This document shows, piece after piece, positions 25,530 through 34,687 of a stretch of DNA of 64,000 nucleotides. The stretch lies in assembly GCF_050030965.1 (NCBI RefSeq), contig NZ_CP188297.1, forward strand, positions 3,720,001 to 3,784,000, read 5' to 3'. The notes below the pieces were generated by a model. The model did no database searches. It had not been told where the DNA came from and worked only from the letters and a program-made list of their open reading frames with translations. The stretch's first letter is position 1, and each line of letters begins with the position of its first letter. Source of the DNA: Glutamicibacter sp002979865 (GTDB lineage: Bacteria; Actinomycetota; Actinomycetes; Actinomycetales; Micrococcaceae). A program made the translations under genes and the position numbers.

Positions 25530-26723
25530 CTAGCGCTTGTTCTTGGCCTTCAGCGCATCGACGATGCCCTTGCCCAGATAGAATGTGCCATCTGCGTACC
25601 AGGCCAGCATCAGCAGCTGGCGCGCCGGCTTGGGCAACCAGGCGAACTTGCCGCTCTTGGCCAGGACCAGGTGCGCTGCCGCGCCGGAGGCCAGTACGGC
25701 GGCACCCGAACCCATCAGCGCTTTCGGATTCCAGTTGTGCCGGTACAGCAGCCGTTCCAGGCCCGTGGCCTCGCGCTCCTGCTCAGCCAATGCGGACTTC
25801 AAGGTCTTGAACGGGCCGCCGGTGGTGATCACCCTTCGGTCTTCGGGCAGCGGACGGCCGGTGAGGTAATCGATGCTGCGCGGATCGAAGCCGAAGAGCG
25901 AGACCAGGCGCTTCATATCCTTCAAGTCCCCGCTGCTGCACAGCAGCTGCTGGGCCTCGGAGCGGTCGGCCGGATCCGGAATCAGCTGCTCGATGATCTG
26001 CATTTCTTCTTCGTCCCAGCCAAAGAGCAAGCTGTTGAGCTCATCCAGGCGCACCGCTGCCGGCGAACCGGCTTCCGGTTCCAGGATTGCCGTGCGTTCC
26101 AGGTCCAGCACCATGGACACCGAGGAACCGAACATGGTCCGGCGCGAGCCCTTGGCCTCGATGGTTGCGGTAATGACATTGCCGGTACGGTCCAAGCACA
26201 GGTACGGGCGGTTCGAGCGCGAGATGCTCGGGGCATAGACCGGTTCCTTGGGCATGGCCATCAGCCCGGATGCATTCTCCCAAACGGTGATCTCGTTCTC
26301 GGCAAAGCCGGCTGCCAGCACCAGTTCGGAACCCTTGAGCTTCGGCCCGTGCAGCAGCTCGTTGGTGCCGCCGTACTCGCCGAGCTGCTCGTCATCCGGG
26401 TTGGGGCCGTCAATCTCGTCCCCGTCAACCAGCACGTAGCTGGCACCGGTGGAGTTCTTCAGCTCGTGGACCAATTTGGTCACGCGCGAGCCTTCGCGCA
26501 GCTTGCCCTTGGCATCGATGCGGTAGAGCACCGCATCGCGGGCTTCGCTCACCGTGGCCACCTCGGCGGCTACTTCAGTGGAGTTCTCGCGCTCAACAGC
26601 TCCGCCAATGAAACCCAGCAGGCGGCGATCGGCCAGCGCGGTGCGTACCAGTTGTGCAGATGCAGGCTTGTCGCCCATGAAAATGAACTCTAGGTTGAGG
26701 TAGTTGAACCCGGTTGAATCCAC
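25530..26723 (-). CDS. unknown protein A of a paralogous pair
   Basis: 397 residues; not a family I can name. The N-terminal half is beta-rich and acidic. Near the C-terminus GDLKDMKRLVSLFGFDPRSI, RPLPEDRRVI and two short hydrophobic stretches (about 337-354 and 365-380) can be seen. The same order of elements appears in the adjacent protein encoded at 26823-28046 (GSLQSAQRVLETFGHPPVLA, ADLPEGARRI, two hydrophobic stretches), so the two are diverged paralogues. GTG start at 26723 with AAAGGGG upstream; ATG at 26678 is an alternative. Probably membrane-attached. Confidence 0.75.
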   Translation of the reverse strand: MDSTGFNYLNLEFIFMGDKPASAQLVRTALADRRLLGFIGGAVERENSTEVAAEVATVSEARDAVLYRIDAKGKLREGSRVTKLVHELKNSTGASYVLVDGDEIDGPNPDDEQLGEYGGTNELLHGPKLKGSELVLAAGFAENEITVWENASGLMAMPKEPVYAPSISRSNRPYLCLDRTGNVITATIEAKGSRRTMFGSSVSMVLDLERTAILEPEAGSPAAVRLDELNSLLFGWDEEEMQIIEQLIPDPADRSEAQQLLCSSGDLKDMKRLVSLFGFDPRSIDYLTGRPLPEDRRVITTGGPFKTLKSALAEQEREATGLERLLYRHNWNPKALMGSGAAVLASGAAAHLVLAKSGKFAWLPKPARQLLMLAWYADGTFYLGKGIVDALKAKNKR

Positions 26724-26822
26724 GAAAAGTAACCCCTTTGGTTAATTGGATATGGCGATAAGTCAATCATAGGCGGTAACCCGTGCCGTCCTGGCAGGCA
26801 GCGCCCGGGTGGTTGCCTGGCG

Positions 26823-28046
26823 CTAGCGCCGGCGCCGGGCGCGGAACCAGCGGACCGCGCCGAGGACGGTATTCCCGGTGGCATCAACAAAGCCGAGCAC
26901 CAGCAGCAGCACGATTACCCAGGGTGGCGCCCAGGGCTGCTGCCAATGGGTGGCCGCAAGCACCAGCGAGAATACCAGGCCCTCGATGAGCCCCAGCGCC
27001 AGCTGCGCGGCGGGTTTCCACGACAACGTGTTGTACCATCGCGGCCTGGCACCGGAGGTGCGGGATTCGGTGATCAGTGCACGGCCCACTGCCCTGGCCA
27101 TTGACACCGGCTCGATCCGCCGCGCGCCCTCGGGAAGATCGGCGTCTTCCAGATAGCGGGCCAGGACCGGTGGATGCCCGAAGGTCTCCAGCACCCGCTG
27201 GGCCGACTGCAGGCTGCCGGTGCCCACCAGCGCCTGCTTGAGCCGCTCGATGTGCTCGGCGCCGACCAGAAGCCCGGCCAGCTCGTCGAGTTCCTGGCCA
27301 TCCACGCTGTCCTGGTTGGCGAGCAGCCAGTCCAGTTCGCGCCGGGCGGGTGTTGAGGCCTGCGGCCAGAAGGCGGGGCTGGCCGCGACCGGCCAGATGT
27401 GCACCCAGGCCGGGTGCCCGCCGAGCTTGGCCGGCTGCTTGTCGAACCAGAAGCTCGCGGTGAAGCGCGCGCCGGTGCGGCTGAGCATGATCGCCGGATG
27501 CTGGCTGGCAGCCAGCACGCCGCCCACCAGGAAGCCTTCGTGCACGGCGACGGCAGCGCCGGCGGATTCCGGCGGCAAGAGCTGCCAGCTGGTTTTGCTC
27601 GCGGCGGCCCACACCCCCATGTCCGGCTCGTTCAGCGCGCCGATGGCCACGGTCCGCCCCGGCGGCATGGCATCGAGCCGCGGATCCTCGATGGGCTCCC
27701 CGGTTTGCACCTCGGCGTCGTCCTGGTCGATGTACAGCGCACCGGTGCCCAGCTTCAGCGCCAGCGCGAAGTCCTCGACCTGCTGGCCCAGCCTGATGGC
27801 GCCTGCGGCGCCAGCAAGCAGCAAGAGCCCCTCGTGGTTCACCGCCAGGCTGGCCTCGATCATCGCCAGCCCGTTCCAGGGCACCGGCACGGAGACCAGC
27901 GAGATCACTTCGCGGGCGGCCAGCAGCTCGCGGACCTTGGCTTCGGCCTGCTGCGCCTGGGGTTCTTCGAAGAAAAGAGTCAGGGCGGCGACCAGCGTGT
28001 GCTCCTGGTCGCCGCCCTGCAAGGACTGGTTGCTACTTGTTGCCAA
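26823..28046 (-). CDS. unknown protein B of a paralogous pair
   Basis: 407 residues. The C-terminus has two strong hydrophobic segments (AAQLALGLIEGLVFSLVLAA and PPWVIVLLLVLGFVDATG) and a basic tail RWFRARRRR, indicating membrane insertion; the remaining 320 residues resemble no family I know. Its TTG start at 28046 overlaps the last 14 bases of ffh, which implies coupled translation. The start codon is uncertain. Related to the next gene downstream (see the entry at 25530). Confidence 0.75.
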   Translation of the reverse strand: MATSSNQSLQGGDQEHTLVAALTLFFEEPQAQQAEAKVRELLAAREVISLVSVPVPWNGLAMIEASLAVNHEGLLLLAGAAGAIRLGQQVEDFALALKLGTGALYIDQDDAEVQTGEPIEDPRLDAMPPGRTVAIGALNEPDMGVWAAASKTSWQLLPPESAGAAVAVHEGFLVGGVLAASQHPAIMLSRTGARFTASFWFDKQPAKLGGHPAWVHIWPVAASPAFWPQASTPARRELDWLLANQDSVDGQELDELAGLLVGAEHIERLKQALVGTGSLQSAQRVLETFGHPPVLARYLEDADLPEGARRIEPVSMARAVGRALITESRTSGARPRWYNTLSWKPAAQLALGLIEGLVFSLVLAATHWQQPWAPPWVIVLLLVLGFVDATGNTVLGAVRWFRARRRR

Positions 28047-29598
28047 GGTACTTTTCGAAGCCCGCCGGCAGGTTCAGGCTCGAAGGATCGAAGTCCTGGT
28101 TGGCGCCCTGGCCGAAGGCGGCACCGCTCGGGGCGGCGGCCTTCTTGTTCTTGGCCTCCAGCTCGGCCTGCGCGGCCTTGGCCGGGTTGCCGAACTTCTG
28201 CTGCTTCTTGCCCTTGCCCTTGGCCTTCGCCTTGCGGGCAGCGCCCTTGCCGGCCCCCGGCATGCCCGGGATGCCGCCGCCGGCAGCCATCTTCTTCATC
28301 ATCTTCTGCGCTTCGGCGAAACGCTCCAGCATCTGGTTCACCTCGGAGACCGAAACGCCCGAACCCTTGGCGATACGCGCGCGGCGCGAGCCGTTGATGA
28401 TCTTCGGAGCCACGCGCTCGTGCTGGGTCATCGAACGGACGATGGCCTCAACGCGGTCGATCTGGCGTTCGTCGAACTGCTCGAGCTGCTGGCGGGAGAT
28501 CTGCGCGCCGGGCATCATGCCCAGCAGCTTCTTCATCGAGCCCATCTTCTTGATCTGGGCCATCTGGGCCAGGAAGTCGTCCAGGGTGAAGTCTTCCTGG
28601 TCGGCGAATTTCTTCGCCATGCGCTCGGCTTCGGTCTTGTCCCAGTTCTTCTCGGCCTGCTCGATGAGCGTCATCACATCGCCCATGTCCAGGATGCGCG
28701 AAGCCATGCGGTCCGGGTGGAAGATCTCGAAGTCGTCCAGGTTCTCGCCGGTGGAGGCGAACATGACCGGCTTGCCGGTGACCGAGGCGACCGACAGGGC
28801 GGCGCCGCCGCGGGCATCGCCATCGAGCTTGGAGAGCACGACACCGGTGAAGTCGACGCCCTCGTGGAAGGCCTGGGCGGTGTTGACCGCGTCCTGGCCG
28901 ATCATCGCGTCGATGACGAAGAGGACTTCATCCGGGTTGATGGCGGCGCGGATGTTCGCGGCCTGGGCCATCATCTCGGTGTCCACGCCCAAGCGGCCGG
29001 CGGTATCGACAATCACGATGTCGTGCAGCTTGGCCTTGGCCTCGGCCACGCCGTCGCGGGCTACCGCTACCGGGTCGCCGGTGGCGGTGTCGAATTCCGA
29101 GGAGACGCCCGGGTGCGGTGCGTAGACCGGCACGCCGGCACGCTCGCCGTTGATCTGCAGCTGCTTGACGGCGTTGGGGCGCTGGAGGTCGCAGGCCACC
29201 AGCAACGGGGTGTGGCCCTCGGACTTCAGGTGCTTGGCCAGCTTGCCGGCCAGGGTGGTCTTGCCGGCACCCTGCAGGCCGGCGAGCATGATCACCGTCG
29301 GCGGGTTCTTGGCCAGGTTCAGGCGGCGGGTTTCCCCGCCCAGGATGCCAACGAGTTCCTCGTTGACGATCTTGACGACCTGCTGGCCCGGGTTCAGCGA
29401 CTCGGAGACCTCGGCACCCAGAGCGCGTTCCTTCACCTGGGCCACGAAGCCGCGGACCACCGGTACGGCAACGTCGGCGTCAAGCAGGGCGCGGCGGATC
29501 TCGCGTGCGGTACCGTCGATATCCGCTTCAGTCAGGCGGCCCTTGCCGCGCAGGTTCTTGAAGGTTGCTGTCAGGCGATCGGAAAGTGAATTAAACAC
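28033..29598 (-). CDS. ffh: signal recognition particle protein Ffh
   Basis: 521 residues. NG domain with Walker A GLQGAGKTT, DLQRPNAVKQL, DTAGRLGVD and SKLDGDARGG; M domain with Met-rich MGSMKKLLGMMPGA and SRRARIAKGSGVSVSEVN for SRP RNA binding. The C-terminal tail is long, Lys/Ala/Gly-rich, typical for actinobacteria. Start set at the GTG at 29598 (FNSLSDRLTATFKNLRGKG). It binds signal sequences of nascent chains and docks with FtsY, encoded at 50987. Confidence 0.97.
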   Translation of the reverse strand: MFNSLSDRLTATFKNLRGKGRLTEADIDGTAREIRRALLDADVAVPVVRGFVAQVKERALGAEVSESLNPGQQVVKIVNEELVGILGGETRRLNLAKNPPTVIMLAGLQGAGKTTLAGKLAKHLKSEGHTPLLVACDLQRPNAVKQLQINGERAGVPVYAPHPGVSSEFDTATGDPVAVARDGVAEAKAKLHDIVIVDTAGRLGVDTEMMAQAANIRAAINPDEVLFVIDAMIGQDAVNTAQAFHEGVDFTGVVLSKLDGDARGGAALSVASVTGKPVMFASTGENLDDFEIFHPDRMASRILDMGDVMTLIEQAEKNWDKTEAERMAKKFADQEDFTLDDFLAQMAQIKKMGSMKKLLGMMPGAQISRQQLEQFDERQIDRVEAIVRSMTQHERVAPKIINGSRRARIAKGSGVSVSEVNQMLERFAEAQKMMKKMAAGGGIPGMPGAGKGAARKAKAKGKGKKQQKFGNPAKAAQAELEAKNKKAAAPSGAAFGQGANQDFDPSSLNLPAGFEKYLGNK

Positions 29599-29738
29599 GT
29601 GCCGGGCACTTCTTTCGATAGGTCTTGTGGTGCGCATTGGAAAATCGCACAGGACTCAACTCCCAAGAATATCAATAATCGGGCGCTGGACTAACCAGCT
29701 GTGCAGCGTTTCACCAGTTGTCTCCTCCCCAGCACCAC

Positions 29739-29768
29739 GCTGCTCCCGCCCAAAAGGACGGGAGCAGC
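29739..29768 (-). terminator. hairpin after the M23 peptidase gene
   Basis: A 10-bp GC-rich stem (29739-29748 with 29759-29768) 25 bases past the stop of the minus-strand peptidase gene; no clear T-run. Confidence 0.55.
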
Positions 29769-29792
29769 ATCAAGGGACCGGGCAGCAACGGA

Positions 29793-31787
29793 CTACGGCT
29801 TGGCCTCGCTGGCAGGTGGTGCGGCTGCAGCCGGCGCCTGCGGGAGCTTGGCCGGGGCGCCCGCTTGGGGCTTCACCGCAGCTGTCGCCTGAGGCTTCGG
29901 CTTGGCCGGCGCCGGGGCAACTTTCTGCACAGCCGGCGCTGCAATGGCAGGCGTGGGCTTCGGCTTGGGCAGGGTTGCAACCGGCGCCTTGGCGACCTGC
30001 TTCACGGGCGCTGCAACTTTAGGCTTGGCCGGGGCCGGGGCCGGGGCCTTGGGCTTCACTGGCGGCTTGGCCTGCTTTTTGGCAGCCGGCACTGCAACCT
30101 CGGGCTTGGACTTTTCAGCCGGTACTTCCTTCGCGGCCGGCTTTTTCGCAGTTGTGGACTTGGCCGGTGGCAGGGCCTTGGCCACTGGCGGTTTCTTCTC
30201 CGGCTCTTGTGCTTGCAAGTCCACGGTTTTGGGTTGGGCTGCACCTATTTGGCGCTCGACACGAGCTGCAGGGTCGGTGGGTTCCTCGCTGGCTGGAGCA
30301 TCCTTACCGCCTGGGCCCTGGTCCTCCCGGGGCTCGACGCCAGTTTCCTCGCTGGGTCCAGGCACTTGGGTTGGTTCAGAGGTTGGCGTGGAGTTGGTCG
30401 ATTCCGTTGCCTCCGGAACGCTATCCGGAGCTGATGGCGACACGCTGGAAGGTAGTGCCGAAGGACTTGGCGAGGCGGTCGGCGCCGTCGACGGGCTCGG
30501 CTCAGCAACTGGTGCAGTGCTGGGCGTCGGCGCTGCGCTCGGCGCGCTCGGCTTGGCCGAAACGGGTGCTGGTGACGCTGATGCAGATGGCGTGGCCTTC
30601 GGGCTTCCGGTATTCAACTTTTGCGGCGGCTCGGGCGTCTCGCTCGGCTTGTGCGTCTTGCTCGGCTCTGGTGCCGGTTGCGCGGGACGCGGGGTCGGGC
30701 GGAGTTTGCCGGCTTCCTTTTTCGGTTGGGCCTTCGGCTTGGCTGGCGCGGCTGTTTTCTTCTTGCTCGCCGCTGGCGGCTGGAGCGGATCCGCGTGGGA
30801 GTGCCTCGTGGTCTTCGGCGGCGCTGGATGCTCCGTTCGGGTCGATCCGTAATGCCTGGCCGCCCCGGCGTACTGCCCGCTTCTTCCTGTTGCCGGTTGA
30901 TGGCGGATTGCGCTGCCGGCATCGACTGCAAATTGCGTCGAAGCGAACAATGCCTGGCGCTGCCCGCCGCCTGAAGGAAGGTAGTTGCGCGGATTATGCC
31001 ACTGGCCATTGACGATGACCTCGAAGTGCACATGGCACCCCGTGGAATTGCCGGTGGTCCCGGCCAGGGCGATGATCTGGCCTTGGAGAACAAGCTCGCC
31101 CACTCTGACGAGCAAGAGCGAGTTGTGGCTGTACCCGGTCTGCACCTCATGCCCGTGGTCAATGGTGACCCGCTGGCCCGAATGCCCGGCCCAGCCCGCG
31201 ACGACCACCCGGCCCGACTCGCTGGCGCGCACGGGCGAACCGCAGGAAATTGGATAGTCCTGGCCGATATGGATTTGGCGGCCGAACCCGGTCGGGTTGA
31301 ACCTCCAACCGTACGGACTGGAAATCCGGCGGGTGGCCACTGGATGCTCCAAGAGCAGACCAGGGCTCAGCATTGCCGGACGAATGCCCTGGTTGGCAGC
31401 TAGCGGCGCGGGCTGTGCCAGCGCTCCAGGGCTTGTCTTTGCTGTCATCGCCGCCCGATTGGCGGCCACGTGTGCCAGCGGGTCGGGCGCGGACCCTCCG
31501 GTCCTGCCGCCAAGTGAACTCAGTCCGAGGACTTGGATAGCGGATGTTCCGCCCAGATCCGGTGCGGTGACAGCCTCGCTCCCGAGCGCCGGCGCTGGCG
31601 CGGCGGGAAAGGCCAGTGTGCTTGATTGGGCTCTGGCTGGCACTGCACCGGCCGCCCCGGGCCAAGCCAATGCACTGCTTAAAGCGAAGGCCGCTGCAAT
31701 GGCCAGCGCCCCATACGGAAGCCGCCGGCCATTCCCCAAAACGCCGCGCGGCACAGAGCTGCTTAAACCATGATGTTGTCGTTTCAT
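29793..31787 (-). CDS. secreted M23 (LytM-type) peptidase with long Pro/Ala/Lys-rich tail
   Basis: 664 residues. A signal anchor lies at about residues 25-48. The M23 domain covers about 145-275, with zinc ligands His173 and Asp177 in HIGQDYP and the HVH motif at 252-254, plus PYGWRFNPTG and LPSGG. All catalytic positions are present, so it should cleave peptidoglycan cross-bridges. The last 380 residues are low complexity, first Ser/Thr/Pro-rich, then Pro/Ala/Lys-rich with PAKPK-like repeats; such tails usually cross or bind the cell wall. ATG at 31787 has GGGGGA upstream. Confidence 0.88.
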   Translation of the reverse strand: MKRQHHGLSSSVPRGVLGNGRRLPYGALAIAAAFALSSALAWPGAAGAVPARAQSSTLAFPAAPAPALGSEAVTAPDLGGTSAIQVLGLSSLGGRTGGSAPDPLAHVAANRAAMTAKTSPGALAQPAPLAANQGIRPAMLSPGLLLEHPVATRRISSPYGWRFNPTGFGRQIHIGQDYPISCGSPVRASESGRVVVAGWAGHSGQRVTIDHGHEVQTGYSHNSLLLVRVGELVLQGQIIALAGTTGNSTGCHVHFEVIVNGQWHNPRNYLPSGGGQRQALFASTQFAVDAGSAIRHQPATGRSGQYAGAARHYGSTRTEHPAPPKTTRHSHADPLQPPAASKKKTAAPAKPKAQPKKEAGKLRPTPRPAQPAPEPSKTHKPSETPEPPQKLNTGSPKATPSASASPAPVSAKPSAPSAAPTPSTAPVAEPSPSTAPTASPSPSALPSSVSPSAPDSVPEATESTNSTPTSEPTQVPGPSEETGVEPREDQGPGGKDAPASEEPTDPAARVERQIGAAQPKTVDLQAQEPEKKPPVAKALPPAKSTTAKKPAAKEVPAEKSKPEVAVPAAKKQAKPPVKPKAPAPAPAKPKVAAPVKQVAKAPVATLPKPKPTPAIAAPAVQKVAPAPAKPKPQATAAVKPQAGAPAKLPQAPAAAAPPASEAKP

Positions 31788-32290
31788 AACTTGCCAGTCC
31801 CCCAAAAACTGCAACTACTCAACAGAACCTCAGAATAGCCCCGGCACGATGATTAATCCATGGCTAGTTGAAGCCTTCTTCAGCAGCGTGAGGATTCCAT
31901 GCACCACCGCTTTCCCCCTGCGCCATCGCGGCCACGCCACGCGCGTGGAAATCCAGCACCGGTTCGATGCGGTTTCGGGACCTGGGCGAGGCCCGACGCA
32001 CCCTGGAATCCGCCAAAGCACCATGCCTCGCCATCCCAGCCAGCACCTGTTAGGGACCGGATTCGGGCTGAAGCATTTCAAGCCCCCACATGGCATGTGG
32101 GCTGGCATGGGCCGTGAAGAGGGCTTCAGCTCGCCGCGGCAGCGGTCTGGCGGGCGGCCCGAGTCCCGGAATTTCCCAGGCCGGGCGATGTCGCTGCCGG
32201 ACTCAGCCCTACTCATGTGGTGATAATGCTCTTGGGACCGCGCCGCGGCGCAACCGGTCCCACAGCGCAACACGCAGCAAAGGAGCACCG
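31788..32290. other. intergenic between divergent genes, holding a gene fragment
   Basis: About 500 bases between the divergent M23 and hydrolase genes. Apart from the fragment at 32023-32112 no gene, repeat or clear promoter was recognised. Confidence 0.4.
32023..32112 (+). pseudogene. fragment of a paralogue of the gene at 34766
   Basis: From the ATG at 32023 the frame reads SQHLLGTGFGLKHFKPPHGMW, which parallels SEHLLGSESGLNHFKAAHGTW in the protein at 34766 (spacing from the start codon is shorter by about a dozen residues). Similarity ends after about 30 codons. An isolated 5' remnant of a duplicated gene, not a functional gene. Confidence 0.6.
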
Positions 32291-33016
32291 GTGGAGACCA
32301 GCACCCTGTCCAGCAGGCTATCGCGGTGGGCGGTATTGTCCCGCGCTTGGCGGCAGGATTATCTCTATGCCGGTGCCTGGCAGCTGCGTTCGCTGCTGCC
32401 AGGTACGGAGGCCGGCCGGCTGCGCTCCGGCAGCCATCCGGCAGCCGAACCGGTGGTGCTGATTCCGGGTATCTGGGAATCCTGGAAATTCCTGCTCCCG
32501 CTGGCCGACGCGCTGCACCAGGCCGGTCACCCGGTGCACGTGATCCCGCAGCTCGGCTTCAACCGCGGCACGGTGCCGGAGATGTCCCAGGTGGTCTCCA
32601 GCTACCTGGACCGGGCGCAGCTCGACGATGCGGTGCTGGTGGCGCACAGCAAGGGCGGTCTGATCGGCAAGTACCTGATGTCCGCCTCGCCGCAGGGCTA
32701 CCGGATCAATCGGATGATCGCCATTGGCACCCCCTTCTCCGGTTCGCGCTATGCACGCTATGCGCCGGTCCGCTCCCTGCGTTCCCTGTCGCCCAACGAC
32801 CAGGGCCTGCTCAAGCTCTCGGCCAACCTGAGCGTGAATTCCCGGATCATCTCCATCTACAGCAGCTTCGACCCGCACATCCCCGGCGGCTGCGACCTGG
32901 CCGGAGCCACCAACATCAAGCTGCCTACACTGGGGCATTTCCGCTTGCTGGGCGATGCGCGCCTGCACGCCGCAGTGCTCAAGCACTTGGCGCCTGGACT
33001 GCCGCCGGCCAGCTGA
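32291..33016 (+). CDS. alpha/beta-hydrolase, lipase-like
   Basis: 241 residues. PVVLIPGIWESWKFLLPLADAL gives the oxyanion-side strand, VLVAHSKGGLIGKYLM the nucleophile elbow (Ser in AHSKGG), and GTPFSGS the following loop typical of triacylglycerol lipase/PGAP1-like esterases; a conserved His is in TLGHFRLLGD. No signal peptide, so cytoplasmic. GTG at 32291 with AAAGGAG upstream. Substrate unknown. Confidence 0.82.
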   Translation: METSTLSSRLSRWAVLSRAWRQDYLYAGAWQLRSLLPGTEAGRLRSGSHPAAEPVVLIPGIWESWKFLLPLADALHQAGHPVHVIPQLGFNRGTVPEMSQVVSSYLDRAQLDDAVLVAHSKGGLIGKYLMSASPQGYRINRMIAIGTPFSGSRYARYAPVRSLRSLSPNDQGLLKLSANLSVNSRIISIYSSFDPHIPGGCDLAGATNIKLPTLGHFRLLGDARLHAAVLKHLAPGLPPAS

Positions 33017-33072
33017 ATTCCGGCAGGCAGCGCACCGCAATCCGTGCGTTCCGTGTGAATCGCCCGGTGCTG

Positions 33073-33101
33073 TTGAGCCCGCCGGGGCCCTGGCCTAGCG
33101 T
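33073..33101 (+). promoter_or_regulatory. stress-island promoter 1 (TTGAGC-17-TAGCGT)
   Basis: TTGAGC at 33073-33078 and TAGCGT at 33096-33101, 57 bases before the small-protein gene. One of four promoters in this region sharing TAGCGT. Confidence 0.55.
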
Positions 33102-33157
33102 GAGCGGACAAGGGCTGGATCCCCAGCCCGCAGCCCAGATGCAGACAGGAGCAGCCG

Positions 33158-33361
33158 ATGGACCCGCAGGAATCCTCCGCGTCGCAGCCCGACGCACAGT
33201 TGGATGAAGCCCAAGACGCCAATCGCGAAGCCGCAGCCACATCCAACCCCGACCCGGAGCAGCAACTGATTACCGGACTGGAGCCGGGCGGTTCGGTGCC
33301 GCCGGGCGAAACCCCGCCCGGTGAAGGCTCGATGAGCCAAGACCAGGGGCATGGCGAATAG
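33158..33361 (+). CDS. small acidic protein, DUF6480-like
   Basis: 67 residues, no Cys, rich in Glu/Pro/Gly. The segment TGLEPGGSVPPGETPPGEGS matches what I recall of the DUF6480 family of small actinobacterial proteins; function unknown. AGGAG precedes the ATG by 7 bases. Its last 11 bases overlap the cyclodeaminase gene, so the two form an operon. Probably intrinsically disordered. Confidence 0.7.
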   Translation: MDPQESSASQPDAQLDEAQDANREAAATSNPDPEQQLITGLEPGGSVPPGETPPGEGSMSQDQGHGE

Positions 33362-33986
33362 CGGCCCGCAGCGTCCGATCAGCGAGGCGCGCATAGGACC
33401 CTGGCTTGAAGAGCTGGCCGAATCGGACGGGAACCCGGGCGGCGGAGCCGCGGCGGCACTGATGCTCGGTGCTGCCGCCGCGCTGATGTCCATGTCCGCC
33501 GGCTACGTCTCGGCCTCCGGACCCGCCCACGCAGAGCTCGCCGGCCTGCAGGCCCGGGCCAAGCAGCTGCGGATCGACGCGCTGGGCATGGCCGACCGGG
33601 ATGCCAAGGCCTCCGCGGATTTCGGGGAAGCCTCCGCGCAACCGCCCTCGGAGCAGCGCGACCGCCAGCTCGCCGCGGCCTGCTTGCAGGCCGCGAAATC
33701 CTCGGCCGCACTCGGCGCGCTGGCCATGACCGCCGTGAATGACCTGCGCTGGCTTGACCAGCATGCGAAACCGCAATTGGTGGCCGATGTCGCCGCAGCG
33801 CTGGGCATGGTCCGCGCAGTGCTGCAGGCCGCCAGCAGCAACCTGCGCTACGACCTGTCCCAGCTGCCCTTCGGCCCGGCGCACGCGCAGCACTCCGGAT
33901 TATGGGATACCGCAGCATCGCTGGAGCGGGCGATGCAGACCGCCACGCAGCTGGCCGCACGCGTTGATGCACGCATCAAGCGCTGA
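33351..33986 (+). CDS. formiminotransferase-cyclodeaminase-family protein
   Basis: 211 residues, helical FTCD_C fold: EARIGPWLEELAESDGNPGGGAAAAL with the Gly-rich loop, and AHAELAGLQARAKQLR. True cyclodeaminases convert 5-formimino-THF to methenyl-THF. The isolated domain without a formiminotransferase part is common in actinobacteria as fchA-like; a folate role is plausible but unproven here. Overlaps the DUF6480-like gene. Confidence 0.8.
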   Translation: MANSGPQRPISEARIGPWLEELAESDGNPGGGAAAALMLGAAAALMSMSAGYVSASGPAHAELAGLQARAKQLRIDALGMADRDAKASADFGEASAQPPSEQRDRQLAAACLQAAKSSAALGALAMTAVNDLRWLDQHAKPQLVADVAAALGMVRAVLQAASSNLRYDLSQLPFGPAHAQHSGLWDTAASLERAMQTATQLAARVDARIKR

Positions 33987-34029
33987 TCCTGCTGCCCGGG
34001 AGCACCCTCGACGACAAGGAATGATAGCC

Positions 34030-34645
34030 ATGGCTCAGACACCGATCAATGCACTGATCCTGGTCTGCACCCTTTCCCCTTCGCCCAAAGCCTCCAGCAG
34101 CGATCTGCTGGCCCGGCAGGTGGCGGCGGAATTCGAGGAGCACCAGGTCCACTCCGAGATCCTGCGCATTGCCGATTTCGACGTAAAGCCCGGAGTGCTC
34201 AAGGACATGGGAGGCGGCGACCAGTGGCCGGGGATCCGGCAGAAGCTGCTGGCCGCGGACATCCTGGTGCTGGCCACCCCCGATCTGGCTGGGCCACCCC
34301 TCGAGTCTGGCCCAGCGAGTGCTGGAGCGGCTGGATGCCGAGTTGTCCCAGACCGACGAGCAGGGCCGCCCGATCCTCTTCGGCAAGGTGGGCGTGGTGG
34401 CCGTGGTGGGCAATGAGGACGGCGCGCACCACGTGATTGCGGATCTGGGCCAGGGCCTGGCCGATGTCGGGTTCACCCTGCCGGCCCAGGGCTCCACCTA
34501 TTGGGTGGGGCAGGCCATGCACACCACCGACTACCAGGATCTGGACCAGACCCCGCAGGTCACGGCGAACGCCACGCAGATCGCCACGCGCAACGCGGCG
34601 CATCTGGCGCGGCTGCTCGATGCCCGGCCTTTCCCCGCCCGATAG
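34030..34645 (+). pseudogene. NAD(P)H-dependent FMN reductase/flavodoxin-fold protein, frameshifted
   Basis: From the ATG at 34030 the frame reads INALILVCTLSPSPKASSSD, KPGVLKDMGGGDQWPG and ADILVLATP, the first half of a flavodoxin-like reductase. At the run of five C at 34277-34281 the frame is lost; removing one C gives IWLGHPSSLAQRVLERLDAE and then, in the frame ending at 34645, GKVGVVAVVGNEDGAHHV and GSTYWVGQAMHTTDY. A single-base insertion, so either a recent inactivation or an assembly error. Complete apart from that. Confidence 0.85.
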
Positions 34646-34687
34646 CCGCCGGATGCTGGGTGCAGCCTGCGGATCAGTGCCCGGCCA

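Noticed and set aside
27220..29589. 789-codon open frame on the plus strand
   Set aside because: It lies fully opposite ffh and unknown protein B; the product is Ala/Gly/Arg-rich without motifs, a typical high-GC shadow frame.
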